Shown in pieces: positions 24,073-34,013 of a stretch of 57,170 nucleotides of DNA (positions within the stretch are counted from its first letter, which is position 1; the number at the start of each line of letters is the position of its first letter). Source of the DNA: Adiantum capillus-veneris (Eukaryota; Streptophyta; Polypodiopsida; Polypodiales; Pteridaceae); the NCBI GenBank assembly GCA_014529385.2, contig JABFUD020000270.1:1-57170 (forward strand), given 5' to 3'. Below the pieces are notes generated by a model that made no database searches, was not told the origin of the DNA, and saw only the letters and a list, made by a program, of their open reading frames with translations. The translations under genes were made by a program, and so were the position numbers.

Positions 24073-24968
24073 GCTGGTCTTACAAATGCTCCTGCTACGT
24101 TCAATAGGATGATGGACCGGATTTTCCGCTCGCATCAAAAGTTTGTTGGCACATTCTTTGATGACATGATAGTCTATTCGAAGCATGAAGAGGAGCATAG
24201 GTGTCACTTGACCACTGTGTTCGAAGAGTTGCATAGTTAGAGCCTACTTGTCATTCCTAAGAAAAGTGAATTCTTCTTAGAATAGATCCACTTTCTTGGC
24301 CACATAGTGTCAAAGGATGGTGTCTGAATGGATCCCGCAAAGGTTAAAGCTATTAAGACATGGCCAGACTTCAAGACTGTGCATGATGTTTGAAGCTTCT
24401 TGGGATTGTGCTCATACTATAGAAGGTTTAATAGGAATTTTGCAGAGATAGCTTCACCTCTTCACGCTTTGCAAAAGAAAGAGGTCACTTTCAGATGGAC
24501 ACAAAAAGAGATTTCAACTTTTAATCTCTTAAAGAAAGTTGACTTCAGATACCATTATTGTTTTACTAGACCTTAGGAAGTCATTCGTAGTCCAGTGTGA
24601 CGCGTGTGGCAATAGCATCGGAGCATTGCTAATGCAAGATGGTCGGGTAGTAGCTTACGAGAGTAGAATCTTGCAAGGACCAGAAAAGACTATGCAAATC
24701 TATGAGAAAGAGCCTTTGGCCGTGATTCATGTGCTTTCTAGTTGGAAGCACTACCTCTTAGGTACTGATTTTGTTGTCCAGACAGATTCTCAAACCTTGC
24801 GATACTTCTTGACACAATCAAAGTTATCTGAAAAGCATATGCTATGGGCACACATTCTTTCAATGTTCCACTTGCAAATTATGCATGTGGAAGGCAAGAA
24901 GAATGTTGTGGCTAATGCGTTATCAAGGAAGCCACAAATTTCAATTGTCTCAATTCCATATCATCATG
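24073..24968 (+). pseudogene. Host Gypsy element: RT C-half and RNase H
   Basis: Begins abruptly at GLTNAPATFNRMM, a conserved RT block, continues with the catalytic box FFDDMIVYS, and after several stops with FLGLCSYYRRFNRNFA. From 24539 the frame is open through RNase H, with the expected acidic positions in VQCDACG, IYEKEPLAVIHVL and QTDSQTLRYFL and the terminal KKNVVANALSRK. About four stops and one frame change lie in the RT part. It is interrupted at 24968 by the three-LTR element and resumes at 32277. Confidence 0.9.
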
Positions 24969-26190
24969 TGTCACGTGACACATCCAACCCTATGTGTCTG
25001 TGTACAAGCTACAGGATGACCAGGGTTCGTCAGTCAAGTCAGTCTAGAATAGGAAGTGATCTGGCACTTTTGTGAGTCTGTTCGAAGACCGTGCATGTCG
25101 AGACACTTAGAATAGATGCATATCCTCTGGTTGCACATAGCATGATCATCAGATTTCCATCAGAACCCATCAGGAGCATTTTTACAGTGCATAGACCTAT
25201 TTTCCCTATTTTTGACATTTTTCACTAATTATTTTTAAGTGACTTTTGTTGGAAAGTTGGTAGGGCAAATTTGCTAAGTTTATATAAATAGAAACCTAGC
25301 GCTAGCACTTTCTGGCAGGAGAGGCAGCAGGAGCACTCGCTCAACAGGTAACTTCTCAGCAGAACCCGCAAGATCCCTAGCGTTTTTGCCTCACTGCAGC
25401 TACACTAGCGTTTTTGCATCAGTAGACTAGCTCTGGCGGTTTTGTTCAGCAAATCAGCCTGGTGTCATCATGACACAGCAGATCAGCCTAGCGTTTTGCA
25501 TTTGCAGAACAACCAACAGCAGTAGGACCAATTTCAGCCCTAGCGTTTTTGGGACAGCAGAGCACCTTGCAGTTCCTCGGCGACGGAATCAGCAGAAGCA
25601 TCAACGTTTTCAGTTTTCAGCCTTTAGCACTTGCAGAAGAAGTCCCGAACCTCGCAGATCTGACCTTCCCGCAGTAGATTCTCGCCGCACGGTCAAATTC
25701 TGCAAGGTTTACAATTTCAGCCCAGAAAATGCAGATTTCAGCATCTGCGTTTTCAGCGCGTCGTTGTCGTACCGTCATCATCGACATCGTCACCGACATA
25801 GAGTCAGAATTTAGCAGATAGAGATTTGCAGATTTCAGCCCTTAGCGTTTTTAGATTTCAGCCCATCTCGTCGTCGTCCTCATCGTCGTCGACATCGTCG
25901 GCAAGTCCAAGCATTGTAGAGATTTGTGCAATCATAAGTAGACCGCTCTCGCCATAGAGAGTGGGGCCTTCGAAGGAGGGTTTTACGTCTGGTGTTGTAT
26001 TCTCTTCTCTCTCTATCTCTAAGTCTCAGCACTTCCATTCACAGTGTTCATCCACTTTGTTTGTGTCCATTGCACTCTCTCACTAAAGGAACGGAAGGCT
26101 CTCCCTTTCGTAAGTAAAAAGGAACCTTGAGCACAGTTTGGAGCACTCATCTTGAGCAAAGTTCAACATTCACTTCCGCTGCACCTTACA
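24969..26190 (+). repeat. 5' LTR of three-LTR element
   Basis: Starts with the palindrome TGTCACGTGACA and ends CACCTTACA, next to a primer site. A TATA-like TATAAATA lies near 25283. The following leader part holds about five TAGCGTTTT motifs and a (TCG)-rich stretch. Confidence 0.9.
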
Positions 26191-26191
26191 T

Positions 26192-26203
26192 TGGTATCAG
26201 AGC
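26192..26203 (+). other. Primer-binding site (initiator Met tRNA)
   Basis: TGGTATCAGAGC, the classic plant LTR-element primer site complementary to the 3' end of initiator-Met tRNA, one base after the LTR. Confidence 0.9.
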
Positions 26204-26534
26204 TTTTGACAGTGTTCTGTATCACTCAAGGAAAGAACCACAAGAATCAAAAGAAATTTTTTTGCTTGTTGTGGTTGCACGAACCCAAGTTCACTTGGGC
26301 GTGTCGATTCCTAATCCGTTTTTGAAGAGTGACATGAATCCCAAGAAAGAAGGGCTTGTCCAGCCTCCCCTTGTGTCTCTTTTCACTCATTGAGAGCGGA
26401 TCGTGCACTTAGCGGCTGGCCAAAGGACGTGAGGTGGGAAAAAGAAACCTTGGTGTGAGCGCAAGGCCGCCAAGGGATGCGCCCGCAGAAAAGAACAGAA
26501 CTCGGGTGAAGAGAAGATCCTTCTCGAACACAAA

Positions 26535-27162
26535 TTGCAAGCGAAAGAAGAACCTCAAGAACTCAAGAATCCCACAGGACCCCAAGTTCCTAGTGAACTT
26601 AAGAACCCAAGATCCCAGTGTATAGTCATCACTCGAAGCGGAATGGATACTTCGCTTGGAGGTGATGAGCATGAGAGAGACGACCAAGAATTTTTTCCAC
26701 CAGGAGGTTTTTCCGACCCTCCCACTTCCCTATCTACGCCACGAGTTGTACCATATCCTATGGAGGCGATGGTCAAGTCGATGTTGGACATGATGGCATG
26801 ACAAGAAGCGACTCGCATTGACAGGGAGCGCGAGCGCAATGAACGCAAAGAAAGAAAAGCAGACAGAAAAGCGGCTATTGAGCGTGAGTGTGAGCAAATG
26901 CGCTTGGAAGCCGAAGCAAGACGAGCGGCCTTCGAGGCAGATCGAGAGGTTCAAAGGGACCTCTACACTCAAGAATTGGTTCGACAAGTTCTTGCCTTGA
27001 AGTCTGAACCAGCCAAAGATGTTGTTAGTACTTCAAGTGGCGCAAGGCGAGATTCGAACTCCAACAACCCAGTCACAAAGAAGATCCAGTTTAGTAAGTA
27101 CGATGGTAAGATGGATTCCACGGTTATTCATTCTTGGTTGCATCAATTTAATGCTTATTTTG
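26535..27162 (+). pseudogene. Gag N-terminal part (first internal region)
   Basis: Open from 26535 with one in-frame TGA (26799-26801). It begins MQAKEEPQELKNP, passes a highly charged Arg/Glu-rich stretch likely to form a coiled coil (about 26815-26980), and reaches a Ty3-like capsid start, IQFSKYDGKMDSTVIHSWL. It is cut at about 27162 where the middle LTR begins, so only the amino end of capsid remains. This is the only copy of the family in the window that reaches a recognisable Gypsy capsid motif. Confidence 0.7.
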
Positions 27163-28360
27163 CATCCAACCCTATGTGTCCGTGGACAAGGGTTCAGTTC
27201 AATCAAGTCAGTCTAGAATAGGAAGTGATCTGGCACTTTTGTGAGTTTGTTCGCAGACCGTGCATGTCCAGACACTTAGATTAGATGCATATCCTCTGGT
27301 TGCACACAGCATGACCATCAGGTTCAGTTAGAACCCATCATTAGCATTTTTACAATGCATAGACCTATTTTCCCTATTTTTGACATTTTTCACTTATTAT
27401 TTTTAAGTGACTTTTGTTGGAAAGTAGGTAGGGCAATTTTGCTAAGTTTGTATATAAGCAAACCTAGTGCTAGCACTTTTTGGCAGAAGAGGCAGCAGGA
27501 ACCAAAGTTCAACAGGCACCTTCTCAGCAAGACCCCCCACATCAGCAAGGCTAGCGTTTTTGCATCTGCAAGGACCTAGCGTTTTCACCCACAGGCAGCC
27601 TGGCGTTTGCTGCACAGCAGATCAGCCCCGGCAGCAGCAAGACCAACCAAGAAGCCTAGCGTTTTGCATTTGCAGGACAACCGGCAGCAGCAGGACCATT
27701 TTCAGTCCTAGCGTTTTTGCATCAGCATAGCGTTTTGCAGTTTCACCGCGACGGAACACCAGGAAGCGTTAGCATTTTCAGTTTTTAGCCCTTAGACACA
27801 GCCAAACAACCCCCGAACCTCGCAGATCTCACCTTCTCGTGACAGATCCTCGCCGCACGATCAAATCCCGCGAAGTTTGCAGATTCAGCCCGGGAAAAAC
27901 GCAGATTTCAGCATCTGCGTTTCCAACGCGTCGTCGTCGCACCGTCGTCATCGACATCGTCACCAACATAGAGTCATAATTCAGCAGATAAAGATTTGCA
28001 GATTTCAGCCCTTAGCGTTTTCCGATTTCAGCCCGTCTCGTCGTTGTCCTCATCGTCGTCGACATCGTCGGCAAGTCCAAGCATTGTAGAAATTTGTGCA
28101 ATCACAAGTAGACCACTCTTGCCATAGAGAGTGGGGCCTTCGAAGGAGGGTTTGACAACATTCTGGTGTCGTATTCTCTTCTCTCTCTATCTCTCAGTCT
28201 CATGCACCTCATTCACAGTGTTCACTTTGTTTGTGCCCATTGTACTCTCTCACTCAAGGAACGGAAGGCTCTCCCTTCCGTAAGTAAAAGGAACCCTTGA
28301 GCACAGTTTGGAGCACTCATCTTGAGCAAAGTTCAACATTCACTTCCGCTCCACCTTACA
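27163..28360 (+). repeat. Middle LTR, 5'-truncated
   Basis: Lacks the first 12 bp (the palindrome) of the family LTR and starts at CATCCAACCC. It ends CACCTTACA before a primer site. Its leader text (GGAACCAAAGTTCAACAGG) matches LTRs of the element at 32307-43568 better than the outer LTRs (GGAGCACTCGCTCAACAGG), so it belongs to another subfamily. Confidence 0.85.
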
Positions 28361-28361
28361 A

Positions 28362-28373
28362 TGGTATCAGAGC
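28362..28373 (+). other. Primer-binding site, middle LTR
   Basis: TGGTATCAGAGC one base after the middle LTR. Confidence 0.9.
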
Positions 28374-28694
28374 TTTGGTAGTGTTCTGTATCACACAAGG
28401 AAAGAACCAGTGAATTTTTTTTTGCTTGTTGAGGTCGCACGAACCCAAGTTAGCTTGGTCGTGTCGATTCCTAATCGTGTTTTTGAAGAGTGACAGGAAT
28501 CCCAGGAAAGAAGGGCTTGTCCAACCTCCCCTTATGCCTCTTTTCACTCATTGAGAGCGGACCGTCCACTTAGGGGCCGGCCAATCGACGTGAGGTGGAA
28601 AAAGTAACCTTGGTGTGAGCGCAAGGCCGCCAAGGGATGCGCCTGCGGAAAAGAGCAGAACTCAGGTGAAGAGAAGATCCTTCTCTAACACGGA

Positions 28695-29625
28695 TTGCAA
28701 GCGACAGAAGAACCTCAAGAACCTCAAGAATCCCAAGAACCCAATTTTCTTGTGAACTTAAGAACCCAAGACCACAAGAACCCACGACTTCAGTGGATGG
28801 TCATCACTCCAAGCAGAATGGATACTTCGCTTGGAGGTGATGAGCATGAGAGAGGCGAAGAAGAATTTTTCTCTCTAGGAGGTTTTTCCGACCCTTCCCC
28901 ATCTATGCCAAGGATTGCACTAACTCCTATGGAGGAGTTGGAGCAGATGTTTATGGACAGAAAGTTAGAACGCGAAGCAAGAAGAGTAGAAAGAATGGCG
29001 GATTTTGATCGCAGACACGCCGAAAGAAAAGCAGGAAGAGAAGCAGAAAGAAAGGCAGCCATAGAGCGTGAGCATGAGCAAGCACGACACACGCAAGAGT
29101 TGTTGGGACTCTTCTCTATTGTGCAGGTGCAGTTTGCACAGAATCAGGAAAAGGAGACTCTCTTAGTCTCTTCTTCTCCCAAGCATGACACACAGGATTT
29201 GCATGATGATCATTGATAAGCATGATAATGATGAGCATGATGATTTGGATGACATTGACAAGCATGATGATTTGCATGATCAAGATGTGATTTCTCACAA
29301 GCATGATGATTTACATGACGATGATGGGATTGTTCACCAGGATGATGGTTTAGTAGATACTTTTTCTAGCGAAGCTAACCTCGTTGCAAATTGGATCAAT
29401 CACGAAGAACCGATCTTGGCTTTTGAGTCGAGGTCCAAAGAACCCCCTCAAGAAGTTTCGATCCCTCAGGAAGAACCGATCTTGGCTCTCGAGCCTAGGT
29501 CCAAAGAACCCCCACAGGAAGTACTATGTGTTCGCATGATTAGTCAGCACGCATTGATTGAGTGTTTCATTCGTGATCGTTTCCTATATTTTAGTCAACG
29601 TCTTTATGTGATCCATGTAAAGTGA
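28695..29625 (+). pseudogene. Gag-like then His/Asp repeat frame, copy 1
   Basis: 28695-29216 begins like the other gag-like frames of the family (MQATEEPQEP), has an Arg/Glu-rich coiled-coil-like region, and ends FSIVQVQFAQNQEKETL followed by SSSPKHDTQDLHDDH. After a stop and a frame change the text continues at 29185-29625 as repeats of the type DKHDDLHDQDVISHKHDDLH, then VDTFSSEANLV, EEPILAFESRSKEPP and VLCVRMISQHALIECFIRD. No known domain is recognised. The alternating His and Asp could bind metal, which is speculation. Confidence 0.6.
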
Positions 29626-29890
29626 CTGGAAAAATTCTTGTCTTCCTAAAAGACTGTGCGTGCAATGTAGATGAACAAATAGATGGAGTGTCAAACCGTT
29701 CATCAAACACACGCAAACAATGAGATCGAATCTTGTCTTTTTGATCTAAATCAATCAACTGTGGCAATTCACAACGGAAATGCCCATGCTTGGTGCTCAT
29801 ACTTTCATGTGCTCTTACTACAAATGTGTCATGCCAAGGAAGAGACATGCAATGTGACTTCCTTGAATGCATACCTTTCAATGCCAAAAG
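29616..29890 (-). repeat. Inverted copy of ORF segment
   Basis: On the minus strand this reads MSLPWHDTF, HGHFRCELPQLIDLDQ and LRVFDERFDTPSICSSTL, the same protein text found on the plus strand at about 30478-30735 (MSLPWHDKV, HGHVHCDFPHLIDLDQ, LRVFDERFGTPSLCSSTL). The DNA arms are therefore a diverged inverted repeat separated by about 590 bp. Confidence 0.85.
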
Positions 29891-30803
29891 TGACTCTCCC
29901 ATTGTCATTCGTGTAGAGCAAGTTGTTCATTCTCCATCTCTCATTGCTAATGTGCAGACGAAGATTGAACGGATTCAGGAGAAGGAGACTCTCTCGGTCT
30001 CGTCTTCTCCAAAGCATGATACACAAGATTTGCATGATGATATGCATGATGATTTGAATGACAATGATAAGCATGGTGATTTGGATGACAATGACAAGCA
30101 TGATGATTTACATGATGATCAAGATGTGATTTCTCACAAGCATGATGATTTGCATGAAGATGACGTGATTGTTCACAAAGATGATGAGTTAGTTGATGCT
30201 TTCTCTAGCGAAGCTAACCTCGTTGTAGGTTCGGTCAATCACGAAGGATCGATCTTGGCTCTCGGGCCTAGGTCCAAAGAACCCTCACAGGAAGTATTAT
30301 GTGTTCGAATGATTAGTCAACACGCATTGTACGAGTGTTTCATTCGTGATCGTTTCCTATATTTTCGTCAGCATCCTTATGTGATTCCTTTTCATAGGCA
30401 TAACATATTGTACGTTGAGCACGTTTCACTCATGAATGAGCACGAATGTATGCGGATTATTCATGAAAAGATGACATGTTTGCATTCAAGAAATTCACAT
30501 CCCATGTCTCTTCCTTGGCATGATAAAGTATCAAAAAAAACACAAGAAAGATTGAGCATCAAGCATGGGCATGTCCATTGTGATTTTCCACATTTGATTG
30601 ATTTAGATCAGAAACTCAATATTCCATCTCAGTGTTTGCGTGTGTTTGATGAACGGTTTGGTACTCCGTCTCTATGTTCATCCACATTGCCTGCACAGCC
30701 TTTGGAAAAGACGAGTTTTTCCAGTCACTTTACATGGAATCGGTATGTTCATGTTTTTGTGTTGGAAGTGGTTTCAGGAATTTTCATCCTCGGAGATTCT
30801 TGA
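29790..30803 (+). CDS. His/Asp-repeat protein of LTR element
   Basis: An uninterrupted 337-codon frame, the longest in the window. The first ~50 codons read through the inverted segment and are probably not original. Next come KIERIQEKETLSVSSSPKHD, a run of about 15 short HD repeats (DLHDDMHDDLNDNDKHGD, DKHDDLHDDQDVISHKHDD), then DAFSSEANLV, SRSKEPSQEVLCVRMISQHA, IRDRFLYFRQHPYVIPFHRH, LIDLDQKLNIPSQCLRVFDE and FVLEVVSGIFILGDS. The same text recurs in copy 1 and in the next element (41164-42507), so it is a family feature. I find no match to gag, protease or pol. Function unknown. Confidence 0.6.
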   Translation: MVLILSCALTTNVSCQGRDMQCDFLECIPFNAKSDSPIVIRVEQVVHSPSLIANVQTKIERIQEKETLSVSSSPKHDTQDLHDDMHDDLNDNDKHGDLDDNDKHDDLHDDQDVISHKHDDLHEDDVIVHKDDELVDAFSSEANLVVGSVNHEGSILALGPRSKEPSQEVLCVRMISQHALYECFIRDRFLYFRQHPYVIPFHRHNILYVEHVSLMNEHECMRIIHEKMTCLHSRNSHPMSLPWHDKVSKKTQERLSIKHGHVHCDFPHLIDLDQKLNIPSQCLRVFDERFGTPSLCSSTLPAQPLEKTSFSSHFTWNRYVHVFVLEVVSGIFILGDS

Positions 30804-31033
30804 AGAAGGTAGACGCATGACTCTAGACGAAGTTGAAGCATTGAAGGAGCCACAGAAGACTTTGTGTCGCTTTCGGCACGGCCCAAAGAAGCAAGCGTTG
30901 CAGACCTTTATGAAGTTCAAGTACTGCAAGACCCACACATCAGAGTGGGTTGGCGAAGAGTCCCTTCCAGGATTCCGGATGCTATTGGCGATCTCCCTTG
31001 ACGCCATATAGTTCGGTACTAGTAGCTCACTTT
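30804..31033 (+). pseudogene. 3' conserved frame of the family
   Basis: In another frame 30640-31011 reads FLCWKWFQEFSSSEILEEG, RMTLDEVEALKEPQKTL and EWVGEESLPGF up to the polypurine tract. The equivalent appears at 42340-42507, and in the minus-strand copy after 57072 the matching DNA is also present. Either the original C-terminus of the family protein or conserved non-coding sequence. Confidence 0.45.
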
Positions 31034-31046
31034 GAAAAGGAGGGGA
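31034..31046 (+). other. Polypurine tract
   Basis: GAAAAGGAGGGGA directly before the 3' LTR; primes plus-strand DNA synthesis in LTR elements. Confidence 0.85.
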
Positions 31047-32276
31047 TGTCACGTGACACATCCAACCCTATGTGTCCGTGGAAAAGCTACAACATGACCA
31101 AGATTCAGTCAGTCTAGAATAGGAAGTGATCTGGCACTTTTGTGAGTCTGTTCGCAGACCGTGCATATCTAGACGTTTAGAATAGATGCATATCCTGTGG
31201 TTGCACATAGCATGATAATCAGATTTCAGATTTCCATCAGAACCCATCAGGAGCATTTTTACAGTGCATAGATTTATTTCCCTATTTTTGACATTTTTCA
31301 CTTATTATTTTTAAGTGACTTTTGTTGGAAAGTTGGTAGGGCAAATTTGCTAAGTTTGTATAAATAGAAACCTAGCGCTAGCACTTTTTGTCAGAAGAGG
31401 CAGCAGGAGCACTCGCTCAACAGGCAACTTCTCAGCAGAACCCGCAAGATCCCTAGCATTTTTACCTCAGAGAAGCTACACTAGCGTTTTTGCATCAGTA
31501 GACCAGCCTTGGCAGTTTTGTTCAGCAAATCAGCCCGGCGTCATCACGACACAGCAAATCAGCCTAGCGTTTTGCATTTGCAGAACAACCGGTAGCAGTA
31601 TGTTCAATTTCAGCCCTAGCGTTTTTGGGATAGTAGAGCACCTAGCTTTTTGTAGTTCCTCCACGACGGAATCAGCAGAAGCATCAGCGTTTTCAGTTTT
31701 CAGCCTTTAGCACTCGCAGAAGAAGTCCCAAACCTCGCAGATCTCACCTTCCCGCAGCAAATCCTCGCCGCACGGTCAGATTCCGCAAGGTTTACAGTTT
31801 CAACCCGGAAAACGCAGATTTCAGCATCTACGTTTTCAGCGCATCGTCGTCGTACCGTCGTCATCGACATTGTCACCGACAGAGTCAAAATTCAGCAAAT
31901 AGAGATTTGCAGATTTCAGCCCTTAGCATTTTCAGATTTCAGCCCGTCTCGTCGTCGTCCTCATTGTCGTCTACATCGTCGGCAAGTCCAAGCATTGTAG
32001 AGATTTGTGCAATCATAAGTAGACCGCTCTCGCCATAGAGAGTGGGGCCTTCGGAGGAGGGTTTTACAACGTCTCTGGTGTCATATTCTCTTCTCTCTCT
32101 ATCTCTCAGTCTCAGCACTTCCATTCACAGTGTTCATCCACTTTGTTTGTGTCCATTGCACTCTCTCACTAAAGGAACGGGAGGCTCTCCCTTTCGTAAG
32201 TAAAAAGGAACCTTGAGCACAGTTCGGAACACTCATCTTGAGCAAAGTTCAACATTCACTTCCGCTGCACCTTACA
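31047..32276 (+). repeat. 3' LTR of three-LTR element
   Basis: TGTCACGTGACA start and CCTTACA end; best match is the outer 5' LTR. Followed by the TCATG duplication. Confidence 0.9.
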
Positions 32277-32306
32277 TCATGAGCTTGATGACATGAAGGA
32301 ACAGTA
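32277..32306 (+). pseudogene. 30-bp island of host Gypsy
   Basis: Reads HELDDMKEQ in the host frame: the end of the previous host piece (…IPYHH) and the start of the next (QYATHED at 43569) join it on either side. It includes the TCATG and CAGTA target duplications of the two flanking insertions. Confidence 0.85.
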
Positions 32307-32602
32307 TGTCATGTGACACATCCGACCCTATGTGTCCGTGGACAAGCTACGGCATGACCAGGGTTCAGTTCAGTTAAGTCAGTCTAGAATAGGAAGTGAT
32401 CTGGCACTTTTGTGAGTCTGTTCGCCGACCGTGCATGTCCAGACACTTAAGATTAGATGCATATCCTGTGGTTGCACACATCATTATCATCAGATTTCCA
32501 TCAGAACCCATCAGGAGCATTTTTACAGTGCATAGACCTATTTTTCTCTATTTTTGACATTTTTCAATTATTATTTTTAAGTGACTTTTGTTGGAAACTA
32601 GG

Positions 32603-33824
32603 TGAAACTAATTTGACTATTTTGTTTCTAATTTCTATTTTCTAGAATTAGGACCTTAATAAGAAATGTGCACAAGTGAACTAATAAGTTAAGGAATCAC
32701 AGATCTGTAAGAAAAGCCATCAGGAAATAGACAACTCTGGTGTGTCATATGATTGGTGACAAGAAGCACCGTGAGGGAGTTGGCCTGTTAGTTCGGTGGG
32801 AGAAGACCAGGTAATGGTGGTCCCTGATGAGTCACAAGATGGGTGACAGGTTCATCGGTAAGGGGACACACTAAGGGTCTAAGGAGGAAATCCGAATTGA
32901 GTAAGAAAATACGCGTAAGAACGCAAGCACAAGAATAAAGATGGGTTTAATGAAGCTTTTTACGAAAAGCAGGAACAATCGCGAGAAGGCAGACGCTTTC
33001 CTGCGAGGAATCTATGTTTGCATTGCATTCGTGCATGTGATTGCATCCAGGGACGCCTGGGAAGTGTTGTGAAATGCATTGGTTTTAACTTATAAGGTTT
33101 TATTGAGTTTTTGGGTAGGTTCGGACCAATTTTAAAATATGCCGGCCGCCCACTTAATAAGTGGGCAGCCACTTAGAAGATAAAGCAACAAAACCAGCCA
33201 GCGAATTCTCTCTCCTTATTTCGGGTAGAACAAAAAGAAAAAAGAAAAAAGAAAAACGGCCGTGATCTCTACGCGAGCAGCTATTCGTGCCGTGGCCAGG
33301 GAGCTATAAAAGCACCACATGTCCTCACTCAAAGGAGGTACCAACATCAGCAAGAGAAGACTCTGCCGCAAGAGATCACGAGACTACGAAGCACGGAAGT
33401 CGCTTTTCCCGTGCAAGAACGACAGGTATCTATTGTGGATTCGCCATACGAATTGTTGTTGCGTGTTTGTGTGGTTTGTTTTGCAGGAATCTCCCGTCTT
33501 ATGGGAAGGCCCTTAACGGGAAGTACAGCTTCGCGCCTAAGTCCCCTACGGGAAAGTACGGCTTCACGCCTAAGTCCCTTCACGAGAAGTACGGCTTCAC
33601 GCCTAAGTCCCTTACGGGAAAGTACGGCTTCGCGCCTAAGTCCCTTACGGGAAGGAACGGCCTTGTGCCCAAGCCCTTTATGGGAAAGCACGACCTTCGG
33701 GTCTAAGATTACAGAACGGAGGGGTTTCCTCGGGTTCTTGTGGTTGTATACGAATTCTCCCTGAATAAAAGAATACTCTTGACGGGGGGGGACCAGCCCA
33801 TCTTCTGGTCCCCAGTACTGTGTC

Positions 33825-33860
<36 letters not shown>

Positions 33861-33940
33861 ACTCGTCATGTTGAACTCTCTCTCTTAAATTCCGCATGAT
33901 ATTTATCTGAGTGAGCAGCTTCGCTTCCGTATTTGTGACA
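32603..33940 (+). repeat. 5' LTR with 33-bp minisatellite
   Basis: TGAAACTAAT to TTGTGACA. Contains CTATAAAAG (about 33304) as a likely TATA box, a minisatellite of about five 33-bp units (33505-33705; 11 codons each, translating as repeats of KYGFAPKSLTG), and a (CT)n run (33829-33857). Confidence 0.9.
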
Positions 33941-33941
33941 G

Positions 33942-33953
33942 TGGTATCAGAGC
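33942..33953 (+). other. Primer-binding site (initiator Met tRNA)
   Basis: TGGTATCAGAGC one base after the 5' LTR. Confidence 0.9.
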
Positions 33954-34013
33954 ATGGTCTCCTCTCTTTCTCTGTAAAGGAGGACGACTCTGGGAAGATA
34001 CGGGAAGAAGCCA

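Larger units (their letters stand above)
24969..32276 (+). mobile_element. Three-LTR mosaic LTR element, pol-less
   Basis: Outer LTRs (24969-26190 and 31047-32276) are flanked by an exact TCATG duplication (24964-24968, 32277-32281), so the whole 7.3 kb behaves as one insertion in the host Gypsy. Inside lies a third, slightly 5'-truncated LTR (27163-28360) of a visibly different subfamily. The first internal region has a gag start; the second has gag-like and His/Asp repeat frames and a polypurine tract. No protease, RT, RNase H or integrase is present, so it must rely on enzymes made elsewhere. Confidence 0.85.

Noticed and set aside
25140-25160. CTGATGA on the minus strand of the LTR
   Set aside because: No stem II or GAAA in the right order; chance match within TCATCAG-rich text.
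25470-25814. 114-codon plus-strand frame
   Set aside because: Lies within an LTR leader full of TAGCGTTTT motifs; not conserved as a frame in other LTR copies.
26192-26203. tRNA gene
   Set aside because: TGGTATCAGAGC here and at five or more other places is a primer-binding site next to an LTR, not a tRNA gene.
33505-33705. CRISPR-like regular repeats
   Set aside because: Directly adjoining units with no unique spacers, inside a plant LTR and repeated in its partner LTR.
33347-33826. Minus-strand 159-codon frame with regular 11-residue repeats
   Set aside because: Product of the 33-bp minisatellite in an LTR, open on both strands because 33 is divisible by three.
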